Part shown: positions 46,666 through 62,570 of the stretch, one piece after another | Layout of the letters: every line of letters starts with the position of its first letter | Position numbering within the stretch: position 1 is the first letter of the stretch | Assembly (NCBI GenBank): GCA_027919835.1 | Contig: JANVFP010000029.1 | Span: 310,001-374,000 of the forward strand | DNA: 64,000 nucleotides | Origin: Lentinula raphanica | Lineage: Eukaryota; Basidiomycota; Agaricomycetes; Agaricales; Omphalotaceae | Direction: 5' to 3' | The notes under the pieces: generated by a model | What the model saw: only the letters and a program-made list of their open reading frames with translations | The model's database searches: none | What the model was told of the DNA's origin: nothing | Made by a program: the position numbers and the translations under genes

Positions 46666-48325
46666 CTATACTGCGGTTTCTGGCTCGGGGTTTCGACTAG
46701 GAACCTTTCGTAACCAAAATGGACCTGAAATATGCACCTCAGCAACGTGCAGATCTTTCGGGATTACAAAAACTCACCAACAGGATCGTCTTCGTCATGA
46801 AAAATTGTTGTCCAGGACCCCTGGATATCTTGGAGTTGGTGGACAGGGCCAGACATATTAAGAGAATACTCATTGCTTACCAGAACCCCGTACGATGAGC
46901 GAATACCTCCTACCTGGATACCCTCAGAGCTGCCTTAGGATTGAGAATTGTTTCGTTTCTGTGAACAAGAATGGAAGACGGACCTCCAGATCGCTTGACC
47001 TTGCTCCCCTGAAACCTATGAACATCGATATGATATCGCTGAGGGGTTGGGTAATGCGAACTTTACTCACGAAATGCCACCGAATCTGCTCGTCGTCAGT
47101 CATGCAAACGTAACCATTGATGGTAGGAGAACCATCGGGTGACTGTTCGACAGCGCCAAGAAAGTATATTCGTGGTCGTCCAGGATGATTTGGGTCCTCC
47201 TTCACATTCGTGACTTGCAGTCTCACCGTCATCGAGCGGAACATTTCTTGGAAGATTGGATCTGCGAGGAGTGATACACGCAAACCACCCGTTTCCGGAT
47301 CCTGAAGAACTACATGAGCTGTCTAATTGGATGAGATGTTGAGAAGCAATACAGAAATGTTGTTATAGCCTGCATTAGAGAGAGCGTTTGTAGTTGGCAC
47401 TTGAGTAACGATCCAAGTCAGGAAGACTCACGTAACAGAAGTGAATGATCCACGAAACAGAACGACACAGTCCACTCTCCATTGACCCCGCCCAGTCCTC
47501 CTCCTGGTCCAAATCCATACCCTCTGGGATGATGATTTGCGTGAAAGGGAAACTCAGTGGGTAGATCACAACTTCAAATGCCGTATCGTCCGCCAACTCC
47601 AACATATGCATAGTGATTGAATGATGTATGTGCTTAATATGCACCCAGTTGACTCTTCCTGTCCCATTGCCCTCTGTGCTCGTAGGAAGAAAAGGTCCAA
47701 ATTCGTTAGCCCAATTATAATGCCGCATATTGTAAATGTACGCGCGCGCAGCGAGCCGTGAAGCAGGTTTATTGTCGGCAGGGGTTATCCCAATGATCGT
47801 ATGCAGTCTAGCACGCAACTGCGCCTCCTCCTCTGCTAATACAGGGTCGTCCGAAGACAAGCCAATCTTGTCAGAATCAAGGAAGATTCCGCCCCGAGTG
47901 ACGGCCGCTACCCACAATAGATTCTGTGATGTGTTTCCGATTATATCGTTGTAGGATCGCAGTGGAGGTACCCAGCAGACCATATGCAACAACGTTCTGA
48001 GTACTTGTATCCGTTCAAGTGGTTTACAAATAGACACATCGCACAGCACCGTTCTCGCCCGTATTATAGCCTGAAGCTCTGATTTCCAGTCGAATTCTCC
48101 TATTCTTGGGCGACCTGTTTGTGATACGCAAATGGTAGGATCATCGAAAGGTTGGGCAAGATATAGTGCGCGCCACAGATGCTGAGATGAATTCCCCGAA
48201 GAGTTGTAGACCAGATTGTAGAAGAAACGGGAGCAGCAAGAAACCATGCCCACTTCTATCGGGTCAGATACTATGAGGATTTCCTCGAGTATTTCGATAG
48301 GGAGAGCGTCCAATGTGATGCTCAT
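46666..48325 (-). CDS. F-box protein
   Basis: Six exons (48325-47432, 47322-47071, 47015-46984, 46929-46881, 46820-46778, 46725-46666) give 442 residues in phase. The N-terminus SITLDALPIEILEEILIVSD and the following CCSRFFYNLV and LWRALYL form an F-box, which binds Skp1 in SCF ubiquitin ligases. The rest has no repeat of the LRR or WD40 type. It contains blocks seen in agaricomycete F-box proteins: SGEQGQAIWSSEGIQVGG, then IRSSYGVLGSWTTIFHDEDD and PVGPFWL near the C-terminus, probably the substrate-binding part. The second junction is the least certain, since an alternative with a very short intron exists. The target protein is unknown. Confidence 0.85.
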
Positions 48326-48820
48326 CGTTGGTGGAGAGAAAACAGGAAAGAACCTATAGCTTGCTGCTTGAGAGTCGGATAGACACATCCCGGCGCTAAA
48401 TCGCGTGCTTCCAGATTGGTATTTTTGATAAGATAAGATAAGATCAACTGAGATCAAGACTCGTCACTCAAGCGATCCAACCTGATCCAACTTGCTTAGT
48501 CTTGCGCGTAGTACAGTCAGATTATCGTGCTCTCTTGGACCAGACAAGCTCGTTAAACCGGAAATCTGTATCGCGCGGTACACGTATCCACTGAATCACG
48601 ACCTAAGTATATCGTTCCTACATCATGTTTTTGAACATCTACGTGCGAGAGTCTAGTTTCGCAAACCAGTAAAATCTGTATCGTAGCATCAGAGCTCAAT
48701 AACTTTTCTGGATACTATATCCATCACTTGACGTCGTCGAATTACTTATTATATATAGCAAAAACATTGTCAAAAGCTCAAACCAGTCACCACAGAAAAG
48801 GAACACTGATAATCCAATCA
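48326..48820. other. Spacer upstream of the F-box gene
   Basis: AT-rich 495-bp stretch with a short AAGAT repeat (taagataagataagat near 48428-48443) and no open frame of interest. Confidence 0.4.
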
Positions 48821-50745
<1,925 letters not shown>

Positions 50746-51244
50746 TAGGTGGTGGTAGTATAAATGAAAGTAGGGATCGAATCTTAGCGGCGTCAATTAT
50801 TTATCCTTCCCCGTGTTATCACGAGATATCATCAAGGAAAAGCCTTTTTTGATGCTTCAGAGCAAAAATCAATCAAAGGCAATTCATCGGAAGCTTCAAC
50901 ATCCCAAAATGCTCGACATCAACTGGAAAACATAGGTCGTTTACTTCTCGAGAAAGAAATGAAGCGCTCGTATTTCCGTGAGTGACGTCATGGGTATCGA
51001 AGGAAGATTTTCTGTCTTGAGTACCTTTGGATCTCCTTGGATTTATGTATCTTTTCTCATCAGTAAAAGGCCCGAGCATGCCCCGATTTTCCGTTCTTTT
51101 ATACGGAGGATTACCTTCCACCTTTTCAATCAACAATCTGCAGTTAATGAATAATCACAACGAGACTGCAATGAACCTGAGCTCAATAGAACAAGAACAG
51201 AGCCAATCAAAGGGTTATTCGTGTATCAGATAGGGACATGTAAA
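50746..51244. other. Spacer upstream of proline iminopeptidase
   Basis: Open frames on either strand (up to 87 codons) have no family signal. No repeat was seen. Confidence 0.4.
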
Positions 51245-52112
51245 TTATTTGTTCGTTCCAAAATTTCTCCTGTTCCTTTTCGGACGTGGTATCCAGTCCG
51301 TGTATTGAGGTATAATAACCTGAGATAGAGCAAGTCAGTCTCGGGCCAGAGGCATGCATATGACTCTACACGTACGACGGTAGCCCATTTACTTCGCTTG
51401 AGCTCTTTCTCTAACAATCTGAGGTTATACAAGTTCGATTTGAATGCGACATCGAGGAATTCTCCTGCAAAACCAACCCTCCTCTTATGTACATTGTTAC
51501 ATGATCAAAGAAATCGACACATACCAATGAAAGGAATAATGCCAATGAATGCATCACCAAAGATATAGAAGATCTAGTTGAAGTCAGCTTGAATATTTGA
51601 ACATGAGCTAGATGAGGATATTCAACATACCATGATCCCTATGACATTTAAAGGGAGACCAAAGAGCATGCTCAAAAACAGTTGGTAGAAAGCCAGTATC
51701 ATTCCAATCGCATCGCCGAAACCTGGAAGTACAGCACCAATCACAGAGTCTAGGCCGAATTGCATTTCGGGGGGCAGTGACCCTAGGAACGGGAACGTCG
51801 GTATAAGCCATTCTGACGACGCGTCAAGCAAGAATGCCACAGTTCTGACTAGCATTCAGTTTAGTTGTAGTACGAGGTCATCATTCATCTTGAGACTGGC
51901 TCACTGTGATTATACAGGTGCTGAGCCTACGTAGGTTCAATGCTTAGATATCACGCTCTCCAAGCTCGACAGAGTTTCGTTACCTCGATGGGATTTTTGG
52001 CTAAGAAAGAACACGATTAGTATCCCTAAGGTTTGTCAGTCAGACAGAGAATATAGTGCTCACGTCTGCGATACTTGCAGGTCCACCTAGGTGCAAAGTC
52101 TGCTGAACTCAT
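51245..52112 (-). CDS. DUF4112 membrane protein
   Basis: Seven exons (52112-52064, 52000-51984, 51926-51905, 51848-51631, 51573-51525, 51464-51376, 51319-51245) give 172 residues with every junction in phase. The DUF4112 core is clear: VRTVAFLLDA-like start, FGLDSVIGAVLPGFGDAIG, two hydrophobic stretches (MILAFYQLFLSML and LPLNVIGIM), then GDAFIGIIPFIGEFLDVAFKSN, and a C-terminal helix NLRLLEKELKRSKW with the ending IPQYTDWIPRPKR. DUF4112 proteins are small, probably with two membrane helices, and of unknown function. The first exon is short and was accepted because its phase fits; the family start is variable. The gene is divergent from the ubiquitin gene, 274 bp away. Confidence 0.85.
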
Positions 52113-52945
<833 letters not shown>

Positions 52946-54497
52946 TGGTTGGGCCATGGATGCTTTATCTTTCCTGTATTGCCGATGTATGTTTTATGAC
53001 ACCGAATCATGAGCAATATTGGTGCAAATCACTTGTTGTGTAACGCTGATCGACGGTCCTAAACAAATAAGTTGCTCTCGCCCTTCGATACCCCCAATAG
53101 CCCCCAATACCTGAAGGTTCGGACATAGACGCCCACCTTTGGGAAACTTAGGCGACGGTCTGCTATAACCTTGTGTTTTTCGCACTTCTATCTCTACTCT
53201 CATGCAGTCTCATGCTGTATACAGATTACGCCGTTCAGTTCCGCCGTCTAATTCTTCAGTACTAGCAAAAAATGCTGGTTCAATACCTACCACTGTATCA
53301 ATTCCTGCTATCCCCAACCTCAACGTTCTTAAATCCGGAGTGGCAATACTCATCTTCCACGTTCGACTGGCCAATTGATAGCTCACTCCCTTCGATCATC
53401 ATTGCTTCCCTTCACTCTGGCCTTACAAAACAATTTATGCTGCACATGCACATCCGAGGAGAACCAAAATCAAGGCGTTGTACATATACGAGACAAGAGT
53501 AGGTCCCACCTATGCAAGGCGGAGGTGAATGAGACACGGTCATCGAGTCGCTGAAATAGACGAAGGACGTTGTCATCACCCATCACAAGGTGCTCGTGGG
53601 TGGCCAGGGTGTGCTGATGACGACGTGACCTTCCCTGCTTCTGCCATCCTTTAATGATGGCAATCGTCGCTTCGTACAAATCGCTCCGATACTAATCTAT
53701 TCCCGATCTCTCTCACCGCGCGCCCCTCGTTAGTGGGACTACCCCTCTCAAATGTAACATATGACAATCGCAGACTTCGAGAACTTTACACGCACATAGA
53801 TATCGCGGAAGTGTCCTCAATTTGTAGGAATGCATCAAGTAGCAAAGACTGTATATGAATCAGAACTATACCAAGAGTGACACCGTCCTCGGCGCAACCC
53901 CCCAGGTCAAACTTCATGGCACCGTGCGCGTGAAGCTCCAACTCGGAATTCGGTTGCTGACTCTCCTCTGAGTTCAGCACAGGCCAACAAATTGAATCCA
54001 GCCACCGACGTTACTCATCAGTACGATGTTTGGTGACGTTGTGCTCGCTGGCAGATGGCAGCACATATCAATACACCACTGGGACTTCCTCCGTCAATAT
54101 GCATTTCTTGAAGATTCAGAACACAGCAAGTCATCAATGTCTTAAGATAATACTATAGAGTGATTAGTATTGGGCACTTGCGTCTGTGTTCCGGGATCAC
54201 CTATGTAGACAGTAGAACAGCCTATCAGCATTTGTAAAGGTTTCATTTTGTGCATTTGGTCCTGCGATTTCGAGGCCTTCAGCATCCTTCAACCTTCTTC
54301 AGCCTTTTTCCTTGCCAAAGTGTTCTTCCTATTGGTTCACAATTCTGAAGGCTCGATATTTACAGACAATCTACCGGGGGAAACTATATACTAAGCAGAG
54401 GGAATTCCAGCACTAGTCGCGATTCTGAGCTAACGCAATCGGGATACGAAATATTACTGGAAATTCTGCACTTCGGCTACTACAAATGTTGTGTACT
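52946..54497. other. Convergent interval between ubiquitin-L40 and CCT5
   Basis: This 1.55-kb stretch holds the 3' ends of two convergent genes. Frames of up to 76 codons occur on both strands, none with recognisable content. A CT-rich tract (about 54286-54330) is the only compositional feature noticed. Confidence 0.4.
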
Positions 54498-56644
54498 CTA
54501 TTCTTCCGCTTCACCAGCAGTGATAACATCGTCTAATTTGAAAGCACTTGAGTTGAGATACGAGGAAAGTCAGATAGTGACGAACCAATTTTTAGGACAG
54601 CGCGAACTAGTTGTGTTGCAAGCAGATATTGCTGTCTCTTGGAAATGAGAGGGTCATATACGAACTGCTGTTTCATATCTGCAAATCCGAGGGTTAGTTA
54701 GTTCGCCTCGTGAATAACAAAATGTGTCACCATTGTTTCCTTTTCCACTGCAGTCAATACCAAGATGTGAGTCTCCTTCCTTGATCTGTTGACTCTTGAC
54801 ATCCGCAAGCGTTTCGATTGGGGAAAGACCACTGTTTTCTGCCAACGCTAATGGAATTGCATCAAGAGCAGAGGCGAAGGCGCGCATAGCATATTGTTCG
54901 ATGGTTGGAATCTGATTTTCAGACATAAGAAATCATAGGCCATCAAGAAAATCAAGAAGTGGAATTACTTCGTCGGCAGCTTTTGCCACAGCAAGTGAGC
55001 AACTAATGTCGGCAGCTCCTCCACCGTAAACGACCCGATTGTCCACAACGAGATTACGCACTGCACAAATTGCATCGTGTAAAGCTCTTTTGGCCTCGTC
55101 GACAATCTAGACCGTTGGTTTCATTAGCAGTACGTATACGTTCAACATCGAGACTCACCATTTTGTTACTACCACGAACAAATATAGTCACGGCTCTGCT
55201 ATTCGCGCACTCCTCGATGACCAGCATTTTGTCCCGGGTGGTGCCAAAAGAGATTTCTCTGACAATGCCAGCTTTGCCGAGTTTTTGGGAAGTTAAGTCT
55301 TCGAATCGAGGAACAATACGACCTTGAGTGGCGATTGCGATGAGCTAGGATATATTGAGCGAATCGTTGCGGTGGGTGAACAAACAGAGTTTACCTCGAT
55401 CTCAGGACCTCCAACCCATCGTACAGCGGGCAGATCGTTTTGCATCAGTAAATGGTTAGCTTCATCATCAAATCCCCATTGACAGATCACTAAATTTGCG
55501 CCAGTATCCTTCACCCGTTTGATCATATCCACAAACTTCTCCTTCTCATACGCCTGTAGCTTCTTGTACTCATCCACACTTGAAATTTCCAGCTTATGTT
55601 TGGTTTTTGGGCGGGGTGGTTCAAATGGACACGTGAGGATAGCAAGGCGAGCATCATTCACAGACCGAGGCATCTGTTGGTGGGACATATCTTTGTCAAG
55701 AAGAACACCTTTGATGAGTGTGGTGTCAGCTAGCGAGCCGCCGACTTTGCCGTCTACTTTGATGAGGTCGAAAGAAACATCCCGTCGCTCCAGGTCTGCG
55801 ACTTGTAAAACCGCGTCGACAGCAATCTGTGCAAACTGTTGGTGTTCTTTTGATACACTGAAAAGTGATGTAGGTCAAAACCAGTCTAAGTCACCAGAAA
55901 GAACGTACATTTTGCTCCCTAAACTTGTCATAGCAGTTTTGAGGAGGTTAGACGTGTCATTTTTGGAGAACTCGACGTGATCTGATATGCGATCGAGTTC
56001 CTCAACTGCAACTTTGCAAGCACGGTCGAAACCATCTGCAATACGGATGGGGTGAATCCCTCGATCAAGCAAGGCTTCACTTTGCTCTAGAAGAGCACCT
56101 GCAAGAACTAGGGGAGATACGTCAGCCAATCTGCTAGGAAGAAACGACCACGACGCACCGACTACACCAGTTGTTCCATCCCCGATCTCATCGTCTTGAC
56201 TTTTCGATAATTGGACAAGAAGTTTTGCAATCTGGTGCTCTACTTCCATCTGTGATAGAATCGTGGCTCCATCGTTCGTTACAATGATTTCACCGTCAGG
56301 AGTTATTAAGATTTTGTCTAGACCTGTTACAAGGCAGTTGGAATTTGAACGATGGAATCGGGTGCAGATACAGACCTCTAGGTCCTAGTGATGTTCGTAT
56401 GATGTTCGCCACCGCTCGTGCTGCTAATATATGTGACTGAATACTGCTCAGTGATGTATACTAAGAATAATGGAACACTACAACCTTGATCGCCTCCACA
56501 CCATGAGATCTTGTTTTCTTGGCTTGTTCTCGGACGATGATGAAAGGGCGGCCATACTAAACAGGTAAATTAGCGATCGTGCATGTCGAACAGAGATGAA
56601 ATGTTTGCCTCGTCTGTAGCATACACCGCCTGAGGTTCTGACAT
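54498..56644 (-). CDS. CCT5: T-complex protein 1 subunit epsilon (CCT5), cytosolic chaperonin
   Basis: The gene starts [12 protein letters not shown] at 56644 and ends ITAGEAEE at 54498, in about ten or more exons. Chaperonin blocks are [52 protein letters not shown] (nucleotide-binding Asp), [65 protein letters not shown] and LGIDC. The start DE-YGRPF and the [14 protein letters not shown] block identify the epsilon subunit. It forms one position in the eight-membered CCT ring that folds actin and tubulin. Intron 1 (56608-56557) starts with GC; a GT donor 18 nt upstream is also in frame but would delete VYATDE, which the family keeps. The 5' end is only 120 bp from the divergent PP2A start. 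Confidence 0.94.
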
Positions 56645-56764
56645 GTCGAAATCAAAGACGCGTTCGCGATCAAGTAAAAGTTTTCGTGACAACAAGTCAC
56701 GTCTCACACAGTCGTCACACTCACACCTCTTCTTTACCTCAGCCTGCATTCACCTCTACCCAAA
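56645..56764. promoter_or_regulatory. Compact divergent promoter of CCT5 and PP2A
   Basis: Only 120 bp separate the two outward-facing start codons. The interval includes gtcacgtctcacacagtcgtcacactcacac, with two CACA-rich motifs and a GTCACGT core. Expression of the two genes is probably linked. Confidence 0.5.
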
Positions 56765-58092
<1,328 letters not shown>

Positions 58093-59113
58093 TTGCCATC
58101 TACCACGAAAGTTTGAAACAGTTTCTCTGTGTGTATCCAAAGACGCTTTTCGAGAGATACCCTGTACCATTCCGTGTCATCGTAGTCATCATCGCCTAAT
58201 TTCTCAAATATCGCTCAAAGAACGACATAAAATGGGGCAGTACATTTTACTATTGTCTCTACCTATAGACCGGAACTAGCGCGTAAATAAGCTACGTCGA
58301 CACGTTCGTTTCTTCCACTTTTCATCTCGGTCTTTTTCCTGTTTTTGTGTTACTTTCAGCACTGCATCTCAGATTCTGTGTATCTGCGTGGAGGTGCTTC
58401 TTTCACCAGTCATACGGTCATCCATGCTGTGAATTGTTCGATATTCCACCTTCGTTCCAAGATTCTCAGACTACATGAGTCTACTCTGCTACATACTTGT
58501 TATATCTCGATGTTTTCCGTTGTTTCTTTGATCATCTTACGGACTGAGTGAACATCGATAACTCTCAGTATCTGACAGTGTAACTCGGGCAGGCCATCGC
58601 TGAAGTGAGCCTGAGCTCTGGATCTGAATCCTATGCCAGTAGACCCGGGAGCCTAGTTGAGCCTAGCCGTCTAAGCTCAAGGAGTATTGGTAACATTGAT
58701 ATTCTCTGGGCTGAACTAACACTACTAGTACTAATCTATCGTCCTCCGACGCTTCCAGTAGCGCTCCTTTCGCTCCATGGCCGCTACGCGTGAGAATTGT
58801 ATTGTGCACTACAGGTATGCAGTATGCGATATAAGAGGTTATGAGGCGGTATATCGTAACCTTTTGGCACCATTCCATCCTGGGATACGTTCCGCTTGCC
58901 TTGACTCTAGCTCCATAATCCGGTTTTCACTCCCCGTATCGATCTTGTCGGGTTTGCTGTAGGCTGTGGGGTGTAGGCTGTGGCTAGTAGTGTCCATGGT
59001 CTCCAAAGCCCGACTGTCTGACTGTCGGCAAAGTCGTTAATTGATTCCGTGAGGTATAAAGGCCACTTCTTGAGACCGTTCCTCAATAGTAACGTTCAAC
59101 CCTCTCCACAAAG
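58093..59113. other. Interval between PP2A and the small secreted protein
   Basis: About 1 kb with frames of up to 107 codons that are 3' extensions of PP2A or shadows. No gene was recognised in it. A TATA box lies at its right end. Confidence 0.4.
59055..59060 (+). promoter_or_regulatory. TATA box of the small secreted protein gene
   Basis: TATAAA stands 54 bp before the start codon at 59114, the usual place for a core promoter of a regulated fungal gene. This is a positional inference. Confidence 0.55.
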
Positions 59114-59678
59114 ATGCGATTCTTCTGCTCCCTGTTCTCACTTTTGGCTCTTGCCACCACTGCGGCTGTGGCTCAGAATGCATACATCCTCTCTCCTGAA
59201 GATCTGACCCAGGTCTCTGCCGGTTCAAACTTCAATGTCTCAATTGGCCAGCCTGTGAGTACCTCAATCATTTCTGTACTTTGAGAAACTTACCATAACT
59301 CATATCCTTCAATAGGACTCAAACAGCAGCTGGAAGAACGTGGCCATCGTCATCGCTTTGCTCAACTGCAATGAATATAGCAGCGGTTGCATGGGTCCCG
59401 CCGAAGAGCTTGGAACTGTCTTGTATAGTGGACCCTATGACCCTCAATTCACGAACGAACCTGGGACTGGAGGTTTACCTCCCCACGAGAATTTCACCCT
59501 CACTATCCCATCGGACTTTGAGAAAGGCCAATCCCAGCTTGGTGTTGCATTGTTTGATTTAGTTGGGGTACGTACGGTTCATATTGGAACTTGAACATCA
59601 TTCTAATGGGGTGCATTCGTATAGGCGTTGCTGTTCCCTTCGCTTCAGACTTTCAACACTACTATCATCGTTACGTGA
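59114..59678 (+). CDS. Small secreted protein of unknown function
   Basis: Three exons (59114-59254, 59316-59567, 59625-59678) give 148 residues in exact phase. A signal peptide (MRFFCSLFSLLALATTAAVA, cut before QNAY) precedes a mature domain of about 128 residues with only two cysteines (NCNEYSSGCMG). The domain ends in beta-type hydrophobic strands (LGVALFDLVGALLFPSLQTF, then NTTIIVT). Asn-x-Ser/Thr sites suggest N-glycosylation (NVS, NFT, NTT). I believe similar proteins are common in Agaricomycetes, but I cannot name a domain. A TATA box suggests regulated expression. It could be a cell-wall or effector-like protein. Confidence 0.78.
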
Positions 59679-60731
59679 AAGACCCGCGTCTGCATGGCAC
59701 GGAGGTTTTCATTCGAGCGAATAGGATATAGTAACTACTAACAGTACTCACCTAATGGACCCAATTTACAATGTAATATGTTTTTGCCACAAAGTAACCT
59801 CGAGTCGTACCATTCAATTTCTAACACTGCAATGTTTAGAATTTGAGTGACCTATTTCTCTGAGCCAGTAATATCTCCGTCGAGTTGAATAGTAAAGTTG
59901 GAGATATTGCATGCATATAACTTGAGTCCGGTAAAGCTGGCTGTGGTCTGCTGTGGTCCTGTAGCCTGTAGAAGGGGCTGGTATAGGATGTGGGCACTGA
60001 TGACATAGTAAGCGCTCAATGAAGCGCCCGGAGCTGCTCAAAAGGACACCGAGCGCCGAGCGGCATAGCACTGCTTCACTTTCAAAGTTTCATTCCACTT
60101 TTCCGCTACATACATACATTGGACGGGTCTGGGATGATTGCTTGGTCTGTCTTCTCTGAACCAAATTGGCCTCACAACCCCATTCTCTAAACCCAAACTT
60201 ACCATCTAGGAGAACTTGGATTTGTCAATGTGCTATGTCTTCCGCTCGGACATTGCCGCTAGTATACGCCTCAAGGCCTCAAGTTTTGAATTCTCCATCA
60301 GCCTCAGGCCTTATCTCTCAACCAGTAGCAATAACTAATAGAATTACTCCTCTGGCATGAAGATAGTCTATTCTCTTGTGAGAAACCATCAGGAAACCAT
60401 CATCGAAAGCCCAAGGATGGACAGAGGATGACGTCGCTAAATGGACTGTCGCGAAAATTCACACAAGTTTTGTTCCTTGACGGAACTCTCCATTTCGTTC
60501 AAATCATTTTGACCTTTCTAGGTATCTGCCGCTGTCAGTCTCTCTTCGCTCTCTACCAAGACGATCTCATCTTGGGCATCGACCAGCTGCGCGGACTGCT
60601 CCTAGATATGTACGTCAACAAATCAGGTCAAGGAGAAAATGAACTCTGACAATGAACCACAGTCTGGCTCTCTTTATCATTGACGTTCCTTGTATTCAGG
60701 CTTCAATCAGAAGCTTATACCTGTCACATAC
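59679..60731. other. Interval with weak coding potential
   Basis: Plus-strand frames at 60166-60360 and 60428-60649 are open, but I could not link them to each other or to the next gene with sound splice sites. An A/T-rich part lies around 59680-59830. A missed small gene at 60166-60660 is possible. Confidence 0.35.
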
Positions 60732-61926
60732 ATGTCTACAACCTCCCACTCGTCGAAATTCCTCGCTGCTCAAGGGGTAAATCTGAACTTTCTTTGTCTC
60801 CAAACACGATGACGATTCTGAACCCGTTTCTGTAGTATCACCACCCCAATATAACCTCCCCGCCTACAACTTCAAGCGAATATCGCTGGTCTGATGTTAT
60901 CCCACCGAAAACAGCTTTGCAATTCGCGGTATTCTGGGATTCTGATGACTTGGTGCTGTTCTCAGATGGAGAGCTTCTTGAGGATTCGCGAACCGAGGAC
61001 CTGTTGGGATCGCCTCTATCTCCATCCGATGCATGCTCTCAAGTAGTTTCTTTGGGCCAATCTACAATCCCTCTTTCCGACAAATCCTCTACATTGCTCT
61101 ACTTTCGGGACCACTTAGGCCCCCTAATAGCGGAGGACAGCCGACCACCTACATCCGATTCGCAGGAGCGGTTGTTTTTGGGACGTACACAAACTTCATC
61201 CACGTTGGAAGGTTTGGATGTGTATCTGCGTGGCTCGCTGTTTGGTCAAGCTCACCGCGATCACCGATACTATTCATGTCTGGAAGAGCTGGATGGCAAA
61301 TTCGAATTCGATCCCCGCACTTCCTTTGCCAAAGAATATCTGCGAAACACGGAAACAAAAGAGATCATAGACGATACGGTCACGGACGAGGGCTTCTTCG
61401 AGGTGAATATCACTTCCCGGCGACGTGCAAGGGAGGGAAAATCGTCTCATTTGAGGGTACGACGTTATCGCTTTTGAATTCCTCATTTATTTACATACTT
61501 CGCCTTGCGTAGCCCAACTCTGATTCCACAGGCACAAGCTCGACCTCTTCTACAACAAGAATGTCTGACTTTGTCTCCATTGAAGACGACGGCGCGTCCT
61601 CGGACTGGTCTACCGTAGAAGCCCCAGAACTCCCTTCCTATTCAGAATACCCTCACGGAAGGAAAGTGAAACAGCGTCCTCACAAAAGGCGTCTCACAAA
61701 GCCTCGTCCTGCTGAGATACCCGCGCCACCTTCCGAAGTGCTCCAGCGGGAAGTATTCAGCCACCAGGTGTCGTTACCACCATGGAACATTGAGGGGTCA
61801 CGTTCGACTAAACAGGACAGTAAAATGTTTGGTATAGCTTGTTCGAGGTCCAAAAAGAAAGCTGCAGAAGAGGATCGCTGGCTCTGTATAGAAGTCAGCC
61901 CGGAAACAAGACGGCGAATCACTTAG
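60732..61926 (+). CDS. Hypothetical protein, paralogue A of a two-gene family
   Basis: Four exons (60732-60776, 60836-61378, 61432-61456, 61532-61926) add up to 335 residues with all phases consistent. I do not recognise a named domain. The N-terminal part has PPKTALQFAVFWDSDDL, and a middle part has Tyr/Arg-rich LDVYLRGSLFGQAHRDHRYY. The C-terminal part is Pro/Ser/Lys-rich with a DDGASSDWSTVEAPELPSY stretch. A PK[ST]xLxFAxxWDxD block is shared with the gene at 62571, so the two are probably diverged tandem copies. The third exon is only 25 nt, and the intron before it starts with a weak GTCACG donor, so that junction needs RNA evidence. Confidence 0.55.
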
Positions 61927-62570
61927 ACAGCTTTATTTGAACCTCCACGTTCAGTGCTTCGGCTTGCAGGCCTTGCCTTCTCCCTTTCTTTCTACTATGC
62001 CTTTACCTCCATTCTCATTCTTAGGTCTGACAGTTGTATTCATAGTAGATGTACTTGAAGGAGCCTGTTACCGCATGCTGGCGAACTTCAAACATAATTG
62101 GTTCAAGGAACGTGGACAGTACCTCAAGTCTGGGTTTCGCACCTTTTCGCACTTCAAAGTGTAGTGGCCCGGGATTGAGTAATGTTCCCAAAGTGCATCG
62201 TGACCTGTCCTGACCGGTGGCGACGCATGATGCCTTATCCAGGTCCTTGTCAACGCGCATTCATTGGCTTGCCACCTTACTATTTCTCATATGATGCTTG
62301 ACAACCACAATGATACCGAGCCTTGAGAAAATATGCTTTGCCCGATATCTACATCTCGATTTTCAATCTTTCCATCCTTTGCTTTCGTTCTTTCACTCCT
62401 GCAGGTCAAGGAGGCAGCTGCTCCAAGCGTTCATCTCTGTATACCTTTTCGATTGTGTGGTGCGTACTGTGTCCCTGACGATGAGTGGCCAGTCTTACTG
62501 ACGCGTTCGAAGTTATTCTCAGCTGCTGCGATCTTTGTTCTTTGTTCTCCATTACTTCACCGTCTCCGAA
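61927..62570. other. Spacer between the two paralogues
   Basis: Short frames on both strands without family content. A frame at 62333-62644 covers the start of the next gene in another register. Confidence 0.35.
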
